Positions 25,151-33,913 of a DNA stretch of 64,000 bases are shown here, in pieces. Location of the stretch: assembly GCF_003058265.1 (NCBI RefSeq), contig NZ_QBUK01000002.1, positions 392,972 to 456,971 of the forward strand, written 5' to 3'. The translations under genes were made by a program, and so were the position numbers. Every line of letters starts with the position of its first letter. Position 1 is the stretch's first letter. The notes under the pieces were generated by a model. The model saw only the letters and a program-made list of their open reading frames with translations, made no database searches and had not been told where the DNA came from. This DNA is from Flagellimonas amoyensis (GTDB lineage: Bacteria; Bacteroidota; Bacteroidia; Flavobacteriales; Flavobacteriaceae).

Positions 25151-26257
25151 ATGAAACGCTTTATCGGGTTCGTACAAAAAGAATTTTACCATATTTTCAG
25201 GGACAGAAGATCCCTGTTCATCCTATTCGGGATGCCCGTCGCACAGATCATGCTTTTTGGGTTTGCCATCACCAATGAGATCAACAATGTTGACATCGCG
25301 ATTCTAGATCGGTCCCAGGATGCCTCTACCAAAGAGATCATCTCAAAAATATCGTCGTCGGAGTATTTCAGTATCCTCCAACACATAAAGGAGGAAGCGG
25401 AGATTGAGGAAGTTTTTAAAAAAGGGAAGGTAAAGGCCGTGCTCTATTTTGAAAAGGAATTCAGTAAAAAACTGATCAAACAACACACGGCCAAGGTTCA
25501 AATTGTGACGGATGCGACCGATCCCAATGTGGCCAACACCATCAGTAACTATATCAATTCCATCCTTTCCAATTACCAAGAGGAACAGAACCGGGCCATA
25601 ACGTTGGACTATCAGATCGTTCCCCAATCCCGGATGGTCTTCAACGCGGAACTGAAAAGTGTCTATATGTTCGTACCGGGGGTCATGACCGTCATCCTCA
25701 TGTTGGTATCGGCCATGATGACCTCGATCTCGATAACCCGGGAAAAGGAATTGGGCACTATGGAGATTTTATTGGTATCCCCTTTGAACCCCTTTCAGGT
25801 AATCATTGGAAAGGTGTTCCCCTACATCTTTCTCTCCATCATCAATGCTGCCGCCATTGTCATACTGAGCATTTTCGTCTTCCATGTCCCCGTCAATGGC
25901 AGTCTGTTCCTGTTGGGCCTGGAAAGTGTGCTGTTCATTGTCACCTCCTTGGCACTGGGGATATTGATCTCCACTATTTCGGCCACCCAGCAAACGGCCA
26001 TGATGATCTCCTTGATGGGGCTGATGTTACCGGTGATCCTTTTATCGGGCTTTATATTTCCGATTTCCAGCATGCCCGTTCCCCTTCAGGTCATCAGCAA
26101 TATCGTACCGGCAAAATGGTTCATCATCATTGTTAAGGGAATCATGCTCAAAGGTGTGGGCATCAGCATTGTTTGGAAAGAAACCTTGGTCCTCTTGGGG
26201 ATGACCCTTCTTTTCATTGGACTTAGTGTAAGAAAATATAAAATAAGATTGGAATAG
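25151..26257 (+). CDS. ABC-2 permease 1 (YbhS/YhhJ-like)
   Basis: Membrane subunit of 368 residues. One N-terminal helix (about 24-42), a large periplasmic loop (45-170), then five helices, with the family motif REKELGTMEILLVSPL near 200. With the second permease it should form the heterodimeric channel of the YbhGFSR-type exporter. Twelve bp after the ATPase stop and one base before the next gene, so the subunits are made together. Confidence 0.9.
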   Translation: MKRFIGFVQKEFYHIFRDRRSLFILFGMPVAQIMLFGFAITNEINNVDIAILDRSQDASTKEIISKISSSEYFSILQHIKEEAEIEEVFKKGKVKAVLYFEKEFSKKLIKQHTAKVQIVTDATDPNVANTISNYINSILSNYQEEQNRAITLDYQIVPQSRMVFNAELKSVYMFVPGVMTVILMLVSAMMTSISITREKELGTMEILLVSPLNPFQVIIGKVFPYIFLSIINAAAIVILSIFVFHVPVNGSLFLLGLESVLFIVTSLALGILISTISATQQTAMMISLMGLMLPVILLSGFIFPISSMPVPLQVISNIVPAKWFIIIVKGIMLKGVGISIVWKETLVLLGMTLLFIGLSVRKYKIRLE

Positions 26258-26258
26258 C

Positions 26259-27380
26259 ATGCGGGTAATCCTATATATCATAAACAAAGAATTCAGGCAG
26301 ATCTTTCGGAACAAGGGCATGTTGCCCATCATTTTCATACTGCCGCTACTGCAATTGGTCATTCTTTCCAATGCGGCCACCTATGAGATCAACAACATTT
26401 CCTTTGGATATGTTGACAATGACCACACCCATACCTCCCGCGCCCTGATAGATAAGTTCCGTGCCTCCACCTTTTTTGATGTTTCCCAGGTATTCCCCCA
26501 TCCAAAAGAAAGCGACCTGGCCATGTTACAAGGGGAGGTCGATGTGGTATTGACCATCCCCGAGCACTTTGAACGGGATTTGTGGAAGGACAAAAATATC
26601 GATCTTGGGGTGACCATCAATGCCATCGACGGAGCTGCCGCAGGGGTTGAAAATGTCTATATCACCCAGATAATCAAAACATTCAACAAGAATCTGTCTG
26701 TAGACATGGTCCAGCTGTCCAATAACACGGTACGACCCGTTCTCATCGAGGGCATCCCACTATTTTGGTACAACAAAACCTTGAACTATAAAACCTTTAT
26801 GGTCCCCGGGATCCTAGTGCTGTTGGTGACCATGATCACCTTGTTCCTTTCGGGCATGAACATTGTCCGGGAAAAAGAAATAGGCACCTTGGAACAGATC
26901 AATGTCACCCCCATCAAAAAGCACCACTTTATCATTGGGAAGCTTTTTCCTTTTTGGGTCATCGGCATGGGGCTTTTGACCATTGGGTTGGTATTGGCCA
27001 AACTCATTTTTGCCACACCCATGCTGGGAAGTCTGGCCCTCATGTACTTTTACACCTCCATTTACATACTGGTGATTTTGGGTATGGGTCTGTTCATCTC
27101 CAATTTTACGGATACCCAACAGCAGGCGATGTTCATCGCTTGGTTTTTTGTGGTCATTTTCATCCTGATGAGCGGTCTTTTCACCCCTATCGAAAGTATG
27201 CCCAAATGGGCCCAGTTCCTGACCGAATTCAACCCTATCAAATACTTTGTTGAAATCATGCGGATGGTCATGCTCAAAGGCTCCGGTCTTACCGATATTT
27301 TGCCCCAGCTTGTCAAAACAACCCTCTATGCTGTGATCATGAATGCCATGGCCGTATGGAGCTATAAAAAAATCAGTTGA
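26259..27380 (+). CDS. ABC-2 permease 2 (YbhR-like)
   Basis: Second membrane subunit, 373 residues, same plan as permease 1: N-terminal helix, periplasmic domain, and five C-terminal helices, with REKEIGTLEQINVTPI near 208 and LMSGLFTPIESMPKWAQ near 310. Its TGA overlaps the next gene's ATG by one base (TGATG). Predicted role: drug or lipid-like substrate export through the TolC channel; the substrate is unknown. Confidence 0.9.
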   Translation: MRVILYIINKEFRQIFRNKGMLPIIFILPLLQLVILSNAATYEINNISFGYVDNDHTHTSRALIDKFRASTFFDVSQVFPHPKESDLAMLQGEVDVVLTIPEHFERDLWKDKNIDLGVTINAIDGAAAGVENVYITQIIKTFNKNLSVDMVQLSNNTVRPVLIEGIPLFWYNKTLNYKTFMVPGILVLLVTMITLFLSGMNIVREKEIGTLEQINVTPIKKHHFIIGKLFPFWVIGMGLLTIGLVLAKLIFATPMLGSLALMYFYTSIYILVILGMGLFISNFTDTQQQAMFIAWFFVVIFILMSGLFTPIESMPKWAQFLTEFNPIKYFVEIMRMVMLKGSGLTDILPQLVKTTLYAVIMNAMAVWSYKKIS

Positions 27381-28147
27381 TGAATACACAAAACCATCCA
27401 TTGCGACGATCGGAATCCAAATTCCTTCGAGGACCTTTGTCACGGTTCAAGGAGCTTGCCTTTACCTTTCGGGTACAACGAAGTTTTATCAAGGCATTTC
27501 GGAAGATGCACTTTATGGGACCCTGTGTGACCGTGTTCGGGTCGGCCCGATTTCAACCTGACAACCCCTACTATGTCCAAGCGGAACAAGTGGGTGCCGC
27601 CTTGGCCGGTCTAGGGTTCACGGTCATGACCGGTGGAGGTCCGGGCATCATGGAAGCAGCCAACAAAGGAGCCTTTGAAACAGGGGGATATTCAGTGGGC
27701 TGCAATATTATTTTACCCTTTGAACAAAAGCCCAATCCCTATCTCCACAAGTGGATTGACATCCCTTATTTTTTTGTCCGGAAATTCCTGTTGATGAAAT
27801 ACTCCTACGCCTTTGTGGTCATGCCAGGGGGAATTGGAACCCTGGATGAACTTTTCGAGGCGCTCACCCTGATACAGACCAAAATGATCCAGGATTTCCC
27901 CGTGGTCATATTTGGATCGGAGTACCATAGCGAACTCTGTAACCATATCAAGCTGATGGCAGCCAACGAGAGCATTGGATCTGAGGATATGAAACTACTC
28001 TTTGTAACGGACTCCATTGAAGAGATGCAGGAACATATAAAGACCCACGCAATCAAAAAGTTCAACCTGACCCGTAAACCCCAAAGACCAAAATGGTGGT
28101 TTGGGGAGCAAAAGGTCCAGGGAATCTTCAAAAGCTTATCACCATGA
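27380..28147 (+). CDS. LOG-family protein (TIGR00730, Rossmann fold)
   Basis: 255 residues. GGGPGIMEAANKGA (about 85-98) and MPGGIGTLDELFE (about 148-160) are the nucleotide-binding and catalytic signatures of the LOG (LONELY GUY) family, cytokinin riboside monophosphate phosphoribohydrolases or, in bacteria, AMP/nucleotide 5'-monophosphate nucleosidases. The N-terminal 45 residues are an extra basic segment. It overlaps both neighbours (TGATG, ATGA), so it is tightly bound to the exporter operon, which is unusual for a housekeeping nucleosidase. Confidence 0.88.
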   Translation: MNTQNHPLRRSESKFLRGPLSRFKELAFTFRVQRSFIKAFRKMHFMGPCVTVFGSARFQPDNPYYVQAEQVGAALAGLGFTVMTGGGPGIMEAANKGAFETGGYSVGCNIILPFEQKPNPYLHKWIDIPYFFVRKFLLMKYSYAFVVMPGGIGTLDELFEALTLIQTKMIQDFPVVIFGSEYHSELCNHIKLMAANESIGSEDMKLLFVTDSIEEMQEHIKTHAIKKFNLTRKPQRPKWWFGEQKVQGIFKSLSP

Positions 28148-28536
28148 AGCAAAAAAGCATTGTCAAAACCATTACCTTGGGCGGATTGGTCTTGTTTACG
28201 GCCATCACCCTGTTCCTCAGCACTTCCATTCTATTGGACCTTTTCGGGATCCGGGAACATCAGGGCAACTATGTCCCCCTGGTCATTTGGAGCAACTTCC
28301 TGTGTGGCTGGCTCTATAGCCTATCCCTCTTTGGATTGTTTTCCCATAAAAAATGGTCCGTTGTTCCCTTAGTGGTGGCATTGTTCATCCTGATGGGAGC
28401 ATTTACGGGCCTATTGATCCATATTTTGGATGGGGGTCCATATGAAGACAAGACCATCACCGCCCTGTTCCTGAGAATTATCCTGACCCTTTTCTTTTCC
28501 TTGGGCACCTATGTTACAACAAAACCCCAGTTATGA
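28144..28536 (+). CDS. Small membrane protein, function unknown
   Basis: 130 residues from ATG 28144 (overlaps the LOG stop, ATGA), with four hydrophobic helices at about 8-30, 42-64, 70-92 and 105-125. I recognise no family. Overlaps with the next gene by four bases too, so it is a fixed part of the operon. Confidence 0.75.
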   Translation: MKQKSIVKTITLGGLVLFTAITLFLSTSILLDLFGIREHQGNYVPLVIWSNFLCGWLYSLSLFGLFSHKKWSVVPLVVALFILMGAFTGLLIHILDGGPYEDKTITALFLRIILTLFFSLGTYVTTKPQL

Positions 28537-28985
28537 AAAATATACTCCTCATCAGTTTCACATCATTTGTACTGTCCACATCCATGACCTTTGATCGAGC
28601 ACACTCCAATATGAACCCTTCCCTGACCATAAACGTGGAAGGCTTGCGGAACTCAAGGGGCGTGGTACAATATGCACTGTACGATCGGGAAGGATCACTT
28701 CCCGATCAAAAGTTCAAAAAATACCATCAAATAAGGACGTCGTCCATATCCAATGGAAAGTCCTCCACAACCTTTTCCGACCTTACACCAGGTACCTATG
28801 CCATCAGTGTGCTTCATGATGAGGACAAGAACGGTAAGATTGAAATGGGATTGCTATTGCCCAAAGAAGGAATCGGTTTTTCCAATTTCAAAACGATTGG
28901 CCTGTCCAATCGTCCCAATTTCAGCAAGGCAAGTTTTATCCTGATCAAGGACAGTACTATCGTGGTGAACATGATCTATAAATAG
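28533..28985 (+). CDS. DUF2141 periplasmic protein
   Basis: 150 residues with a short signal (1-18). The body (LTINVEGLRNSRGVVQYALY, TFSDLTPGTYAISVLHDEDK, NGKIEM, IGLSNRP) is a clear DUF2141 domain, a beta-sandwich common in Proteobacteria and Bacteroidetes near carotenoid or lipid genes. Function unknown. The stop is directly followed by the ATG of the barrel gene. Confidence 0.88.
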   Translation: MKNILLISFTSFVLSTSMTFDRAHSNMNPSLTINVEGLRNSRGVVQYALYDREGSLPDQKFKKYHQIRTSSISNGKSSTTFSDLTPGTYAISVLHDEDKNGKIEMGLLLPKEGIGFSNFKTIGLSNRPNFSKASFILIKDSTIVVNMIYK

Positions 28986-29879
28986 ATGCGGCTTTCCCTT
29001 CCCATATTGGCCCTTTTTCATTGTTGCTTCCAAATCTTGTATGGACAGGACAAGGATTGGCCCGGTATGGACTTGGATAAGGTCGCTCTGGTCAACCAAC
29101 GGGAAAGCTACATTACATTTCCCATGGACATCGGCAATTTGGAACCCTTGATGTTCGAGGCCAATGTCAGCCCCAGTTTTATCATACGGAAACGTATGGA
29201 CTCCAAATTGATGGGGGTGCTGACCCCCCAGATTATCATCCGAATGTACAATGCCGTTTCCTACCCGGTAAAGACCCCAAGCTATATCCCACAAATTGCC
29301 GCATACTATTTGCTGTCCAAAGGTGCCACCGGCACTCGAATGGCCCTATTTGGAAAGTTGGCCCATCATTCCAATGGTCAAAATGGGGCCTTTTACAACA
29401 CAGATGGTACCGTCAACTTGGAGTCGGGAAACTTTGCCACCAATTATTTTGAACTGGGACTGGTCCATACATCCTTTGACAAGGCCGTGAATGCGACAAA
29501 ATTCCTCAAGACATCCTTGGAAATCCATCCAAAGAGCTGGATGCTGGAGGAACTACAGGGGCACTATAGCGGTTTGCGCTGGCACAATGCCTTTTACGCG
29601 TACAAGCTCCCGGTGAAAATGGGACACCGAGGTTCCATCAAGGCAGATTTCTCCCTGAAATTGGAAGCCACTTGGTTCATGGACCAATTAAACGATTGGG
29701 ACCTCTTCACCATCAAAAGATTGCATACGCGATTGACCGTGTACTACCATCCCAAATTTTTGGAGGACATTGGATTTTTTATGGAATACTACCACGGCAC
29801 GGATTATTACAACATGTATTTCCAGCACCGTCTTGATGTCATCCGTTTTGGCATCATGACCGAGGTGCTACGATTTTAA
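28986..29879 (+). CDS. PldA-like outer-membrane barrel
   Basis: 297 residues, signal peptide 1-20 (ending ILYGQ), then regular amphipathic strands, ending in an aromatic residue (VLRF) as outer-membrane barrels do. KLAHHSNGQNG (about 122-132) resembles the His-x-Ser-Asn-Gly active site of outer-membrane phospholipase A, with an Asn-containing stretch (GNFATNYFEL) about 20 residues on, where PldA has its third catalytic residue. If so, it would cut mislocalised phospholipids in the outer leaflet. The family call is moderate; barrel topology is more secure. Confidence 0.5.
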   Translation: MRLSLPILALFHCCFQILYGQDKDWPGMDLDKVALVNQRESYITFPMDIGNLEPLMFEANVSPSFIIRKRMDSKLMGVLTPQIIIRMYNAVSYPVKTPSYIPQIAAYYLLSKGATGTRMALFGKLAHHSNGQNGAFYNTDGTVNLESGNFATNYFELGLVHTSFDKAVNATKFLKTSLEIHPKSWMLEELQGHYSGLRWHNAFYAYKLPVKMGHRGSIKADFSLKLEATWFMDQLNDWDLFTIKRLHTRLTVYYHPKFLEDIGFFMEYYHGTDYYNMYFQHRLDVIRFGIMTEVLRF

Positions 29880-29889
29880 AGCAATAAGC

Positions 29890-30732
29890 ATGGAGCAACA
29901 AACATTTAAGGTAAAGAAATATTCCGGGGAACTGGAAGATTTTTCAATTGCCAAATTGGAACATTCCCTTCAAAAATGTGGGGCCACACCGCAAGAAATT
30001 GCTGCAGTTTCAGCCCACATTGAGCCTTGGATCTATGATGGTATTTCGACCGATGAGATTCACAGAAGGGTTTTTTCCTTTTTAAAAAAAGCAAACCGCG
30101 TCCGTGCATCCAAATACAGCTTGAAACGGGCCATCTTTGACCTAGGACCCACAGGCTATCCCTTTGAACGAATGGTCGGTGCCCTTCTAAGGCAAAAAGG
30201 GTACAATACCAAGGTAGGTGTTGTCCTAAAGGGTGCATGTGTGGATCATGAGATAGACGTATTGGCAGAAAAACAGGGCAATGTCTACGCCATTGAATGC
30301 AAGTTCCATTCCGACACCAAATTCTCAAGTAATGTCAAGATCCCGCTATACATCAATTCCAGGTTTTTGGATGTCCAAAAAAAATGGAACGCCGATCCGG
30401 AAAAAAGCACCCATTTAAAACAAGGTTGGCTGGTCACCAATACCCAGTTCACCGCCGATGCAATCAACTATGGAAACTGCATCGGGTTAACACTGTTAAG
30501 CTGGGACTATCCCAAGGACAACGGTATCCCAAAGCATGTGGACCGATTCGGACTCTATCCCATCACCGCACTGACCACACTGTCCAAGCACGAAAAGCGT
30601 CAGCTTCTAGATCGGGACGTCATCCTGACCTTGGAAATCGAACAACGACCCGAAGTGTTGCAACCACTACATCTTTCTTCCAGAAAAACCAGGGAGGTAT
30701 TGTCCGAGGTGCATCAATTGTGTCTTTTGTGA
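29890..30732 (+). CDS. ATP-cone / PD-(D/E)XK (Mrr-like) nuclease fusion
   Basis: 280 residues, cytoplasmic. Residues 5-88 form an ATP-cone (FKVKKYSGELEDFSIAKLE, STDEIHRRVFSFLKK, ASKYSLKRAIFDLG), the (d)ATP-sensing domain of ribonucleotide reductases and NrdR. Residues about 90-230 form an Mrr-type nuclease: YPFERMVGALLRQKGY, then D123 in HEID and E136-x-K138 in AIECKF, a full PD-(D/E)XK site. So DNA cleavage may be gated by adenine nucleotide. It starts 11 bp after the barrel gene and ends 7 bp before a PycTM-like effector gene. Similar fusions occur in Bacteroidetes; I know no described role. Confidence 0.8.
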   Translation: MEQQTFKVKKYSGELEDFSIAKLEHSLQKCGATPQEIAAVSAHIEPWIYDGISTDEIHRRVFSFLKKANRVRASKYSLKRAIFDLGPTGYPFERMVGALLRQKGYNTKVGVVLKGACVDHEIDVLAEKQGNVYAIECKFHSDTKFSSNVKIPLYINSRFLDVQKKWNADPEKSTHLKQGWLVTNTQFTADAINYGNCIGLTLLSWDYPKDNGIPKHVDRFGLYPITALTTLSKHEKRQLLDRDVILTLEIEQRPEVLQPLHLSSRKTREVLSEVHQLCLL

Positions 30733-30739
30733 ACCAAGA

Positions 30740-31342
30740 ATGAACGTTATGAAAAATACCGAATCAATATCAGAGAAAACCTTGCCAAGGGATCAATGGA
30801 TGGAAAAATTGAAAAAGTATGATTCCCGCGGGGTGCAGACCCTTTTCAGAACACTGTCCCGGAACCATTACAATCTTCTGAAAATGGTCGACAACAAGGC
30901 CAGGATCATGCTCACGGTCAATTCCATCATCTCCTCCCTATTGCTGGGAGCCCTGGTCCTTGTTCCGGCAAATGGGGAATTCACCATTACCATCGGAACC
31001 CGGATTTTGGTCATTTGTAGTCTGTTCTCCATGATATTCGCCATATTCAGCATGTTGCCCCATCGGTACATTGGAAAGGAATTCAGGGCCAGCAATTATA
31101 AGGGTACCCTCTATGCGGACAATTTTGCCAACCAATCCCTCGTCGAGTTTAAGGAAGAATTGAACCGCATAATGGAAAGTGGACAGAACACCTATGATGA
31201 AATGGTGGTCGATCTTTACTTCTTGGGCAAGGCCATAGCAAAAAAACAACGTTTGCTTTTGATATCATCCGGAATCCTTTTGATAGGCATAATAGCAACG
31301 ATTGCATATTCATTGATCACGGGCACCGTTATTTTGAACTGA
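30740..31342 (+). CDS. Pycsar-effector-like membrane protein (DUF5706/PycTM)
   Basis: 200 residues: a cytoplasmic N-terminal helix region, LSRNHYNLLKMVDNKARIML (39-58), two helices (about 57-76 and 85-106), SMLPHRYIG, a cytoplasmic helical hairpin (125-168) and a last membrane helix (171-194). This pattern matches the DUF5706 family, which includes the PycTM effector of cyclic-pyrimidine anti-phage systems, where binding of cCMP/cUMP opens the membrane. No cyclase gene is in the window. It follows the ATP-cone nuclease by 7 bp. ATG 30749 is an alternative start. Confidence 0.72.
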   Translation: MNVMKNTESISEKTLPRDQWMEKLKKYDSRGVQTLFRTLSRNHYNLLKMVDNKARIMLTVNSIISSLLLGALVLVPANGEFTITIGTRILVICSLFSMIFAIFSMLPHRYIGKEFRASNYKGTLYADNFANQSLVEFKEELNRIMESGQNTYDEMVVDLYFLGKAIAKKQRLLLISSGILLIGIIATIAYSLITGTVILN

Positions 31343-31386
31343 CAAGTCTATCCAAAAAATTCTAGTCGTTTGAACCACTGGCAGAT

Positions 31387-33270
31387 CTAATTTTCCTTCG
31401 ATACATCAACTGTTTGATCCAAGTTGCTTTTTAAATACGCCGTACATGCTTTAAAGTCGATAAATATGCGGTTCTCCGAGATCAATGAAGGAATCAACCG
31501 AACGCGTTCCATCATGTACCTGGGCTGTTCCAACAATCCAACAAACAACACTTCGATTCCTGAATTTTTGAGATCGATCAATATATCCTCTAAGGTGTAG
31601 AGTCCCGATTGGTCCAAATATTGCATACGGTCCATGCGGATAATGACCGTTGATGCAGAGCGTGGAATCTGTTTGGCCAATTGCTGGAACTCACTGGTAA
31701 ATCCAAAAAACAGAGGTCCTTTCAAATGTTTGATAAATACCTTTCTTTTTAGGCTTTCCGGAAACGCAGCTTCATCCGCCCAACCCTTCTCTTGCTCCAG
31801 GGTCTTCACATCGGAGCGTTCCGCGGTCAAGTCCCCCATTTTTTTCATGAACATCAATGATGCCAATACCAAGCCAACGCCAACTGCGTACACCAAGTTC
31901 CAAACAGTGGACAACACCATAACCACGAGCATGATGATCACTTCTGAACTAACCTTAAAGGGGCCAATTTTCGTGTCTCTAGGTAGAAACGGAATGGCCT
32001 TGAGCCCCTTATAATCTATCACCCCAATTCCGACTGTTACCAAGATGCCTGCCAAAACTGCCGCTGGAATTTTAGATGCCACTGGACCCAATGCCAACAA
32101 CACCGTCAACAAGAGTACTCCGGCTACCATTCCAGATAATTTGGTTTTACCTCCTGCATTGATGTTCACCACAGTCCGAATGGTGGCCCCTGCTCCAGGC
32201 AACCCACCAAAAAATGCCGCAATACTGTTTCCTATTCCCTGCCCGATCAATTCTCTGTTCGGCCTGTGCTGGGTCTTGGTCATGTTGTCCGCGACCACCG
32301 AGGTCAACAAAGAGTCAATAGCTCCCAATAAAGCAAGTGTAAATGCCGTAAATACATACGGTGTTATGGAATCCAGCCTAAATTGTGTGAACATATCGAA
32401 GTGAATTATGGGAAAGCCTCCAGGTATCTGTTCGATGGGTCTATAGTCCAGTCCAAGACCATAAGCTACACCTGAAACGACCAATAAAGCTACAAGTGCA
32501 CTGGGAAGGGACGTCGTTATTTTTTTAAACCCATAAATAATAACAATCGTGCCAAAGGCCAAGGCCAATTCGAGCCAATTGATATGTTGTAATGCCCTTG
32601 GAAGCATATTGATGGCACCCATCACACCAGAAGTATCCTTTCCTGCCAGTGCCTTTGCCTCTTTCAAAATATTTTCCTCTGAAACTTCTTCAGATCGGTC
32701 GATGGTTTCTTGGAAATCCTCGAGGACAAGCATACTTTCCCTAGATTCCTCTTTAAGGATTTTTCTCAAAATTGATTCTTGGGCCATGGGCCTATACTGA
32801 TCCACAAGTGCCATGTCCTCTTTGGGATAATACCCCACCAAAGGCAAAATCTGGGTTACAAGGATAATGATCCCTATGGCGGTCATAAAACCGGAAACAA
32901 CAGGATAGGGAATATATCTGATATACTTTCCGATGCCTACAAGTCCCAATCCTATTTGGACAAGTCCTGCCATCAAAAAGACCATAAGTATTGCTGGCAA
33001 AGCTTTCTCAAAATCACCATCATTGAATGCCAGAATGCTTGTTACCACGACCATGCTGACGGCTGTCATAGGGGCCGTTGGACCAGAAATCTGCGTATTG
33101 GTCCCTCCAAAAAGTGCCGCAAAAAAACTGATGAAGATGGCTCCATAGAGTCCTGCACTGGGACCCATCCCAGAACTGACACCGAACGCCAACGCCAAAG
33201 GGAGGGCTACAATTCCTGCTGTGAGCCCTCCAAATATATCTCCTCGTAAATTGGAAAAAAAATTCTTCAT
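31387..33270 (-). CDS. SulP-family anion transporter with STAS domain
   Basis: Inorganic anion permease of 627 residues from ATG 33270; a TTG 27 bases earlier is unlikely. About 12-14 helices; hallmark stretches GLYGAIFISFFAALFGGTNTQISGPTAPM (positions about 35-65, GTNTQISGPT core) and the C-terminal STAS domain (about 495-620, with STVIIRMDRMQYLDQSG). A hydrophilic insert of about 55 residues (140-205, Glu/Lys-rich) follows the fifth helix, larger than in textbook SulP proteins. Substrate could be sulfate or bicarbonate. A sigma-54 type promoter match lies about 115 bp upstream. Confidence 0.92.
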   Translation of the reverse strand: MKNFFSNLRGDIFGGLTAGIVALPLALAFGVSSGMGPSAGLYGAIFISFFAALFGGTNTQISGPTAPMTAVSMVVVTSILAFNDGDFEKALPAILMVFLMAGLVQIGLGLVGIGKYIRYIPYPVVSGFMTAIGIIILVTQILPLVGYYPKEDMALVDQYRPMAQESILRKILKEESRESMLVLEDFQETIDRSEEVSEENILKEAKALAGKDTSGVMGAINMLPRALQHINWLELALAFGTIVIIYGFKKITTSLPSALVALLVVSGVAYGLGLDYRPIEQIPGGFPIIHFDMFTQFRLDSITPYVFTAFTLALLGAIDSLLTSVVADNMTKTQHRPNRELIGQGIGNSIAAFFGGLPGAGATIRTVVNINAGGKTKLSGMVAGVLLLTVLLALGPVASKIPAAVLAGILVTVGIGVIDYKGLKAIPFLPRDTKIGPFKVSSEVIIMLVVMVLSTVWNLVYAVGVGLVLASLMFMKKMGDLTAERSDVKTLEQEKGWADEAAFPESLKRKVFIKHLKGPLFFGFTSEFQQLAKQIPRSASTVIIRMDRMQYLDQSGLYTLEDILIDLKNSGIEVLFVGLLEQPRYMMERVRLIPSLISENRIFIDFKACTAYLKSNLDQTVDVSKEN

Positions 33271-33382
33271 GTTGTTTGTATGGTTTTTTAAATCCAAATC
33301 CGGTACTTTTTACGCCCAGATAACTACAACCAGACATTATTGAATTTTTGTACTAACGTGCTACCGATCCTTGGGTAGGGGT

Positions 33383-33398
33383 CGCCAAGTAATGGCCA
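33383..33398 (-). promoter_or_regulatory. Possible sigma-54 promoter of the SulP gene
   Basis: Minus strand reads TGGCCATTACTTGGCG: GG, ten bases, GC. It keeps TGGC at -24 and GC at -12 but the middle ACG is lost. It gives a leader of about 100 nt. Weaker than the match at 37583. Confidence 0.35.
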
Positions 33399-33520
33399 AG
33401 GTACTTTCAGAATGGACCATTGGCATTGGTGGCAATGGTCGTTCCCTCCCTGTTTCACCAACAAAGGGTGAAAACCGTATTCTTCATTAAATTTTAATTC
33501 TTACGTATTGATCATCCAGG

Positions 33521-33913
33521 TTACCTTTGATACCTTTCCAAAATTTTTGAAAGCAATATCGTCTTGATCTTGGTATAGGTCTTGATATGGTCCATATAAC
33601 TATCCCTATTTTTCTCATGGGTGTTCAGATAATAGGCGTCACATTCCGTGGTATCACACTCAATGGCATTTATCATTGTCCTTTCATATCGATACAGGGT
33701 GCCCAAGCGAAGTTGGTTATCCCGCTGGATGGCCAAAAGGCTTTGGTTTACCGCAGGGTTTCCCAATAGGCGTTTTTCCAATGAAATCAAATATTGCAGT
33801 TCATTATTCATCAACTCCATGGTTTCGGTCCAATTGGAAATCTCCAACTTGTCCTTTTTAACTATGATCTGGCTTATGGACTCGTGAAAATAGGGTCTGT
33901 TCACCTGCTTCAT
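33521..33913 (-). CDS. Conserved hypothetical protein, helical
   Basis: 130 residues, no signal or membrane helix. Likely a bundle of alpha helices (ETMELMNNELQYLISLEKRL, NQSLLAIQRDNQLRLGTLYR), with two Cys in IECDTTECDAYY (about 85-95). Not recognised. Its ATG overlaps the stop of the GreA-like gene (ATGA), so the two are co-expressed. Confidence 0.7.
   Translation of the reverse strand: MKQVNRPYFHESISQIIVKKDKLEISNWTETMELMNNELQYLISLEKRLLGNPAVNQSLLAIQRDNQLRLGTLYRYERTMINAIECDTTECDAYYLNTHEKNRDSYMDHIKTYTKIKTILLSKILERYQR

Noticed and set aside
26814..27443. 209-codon minus-strand frame opposite the second ABC permease
   Set aside because: Composition rich in His/Gly/Asp as expected for the complement of a membrane protein gene; the permease frame has full family motifs.
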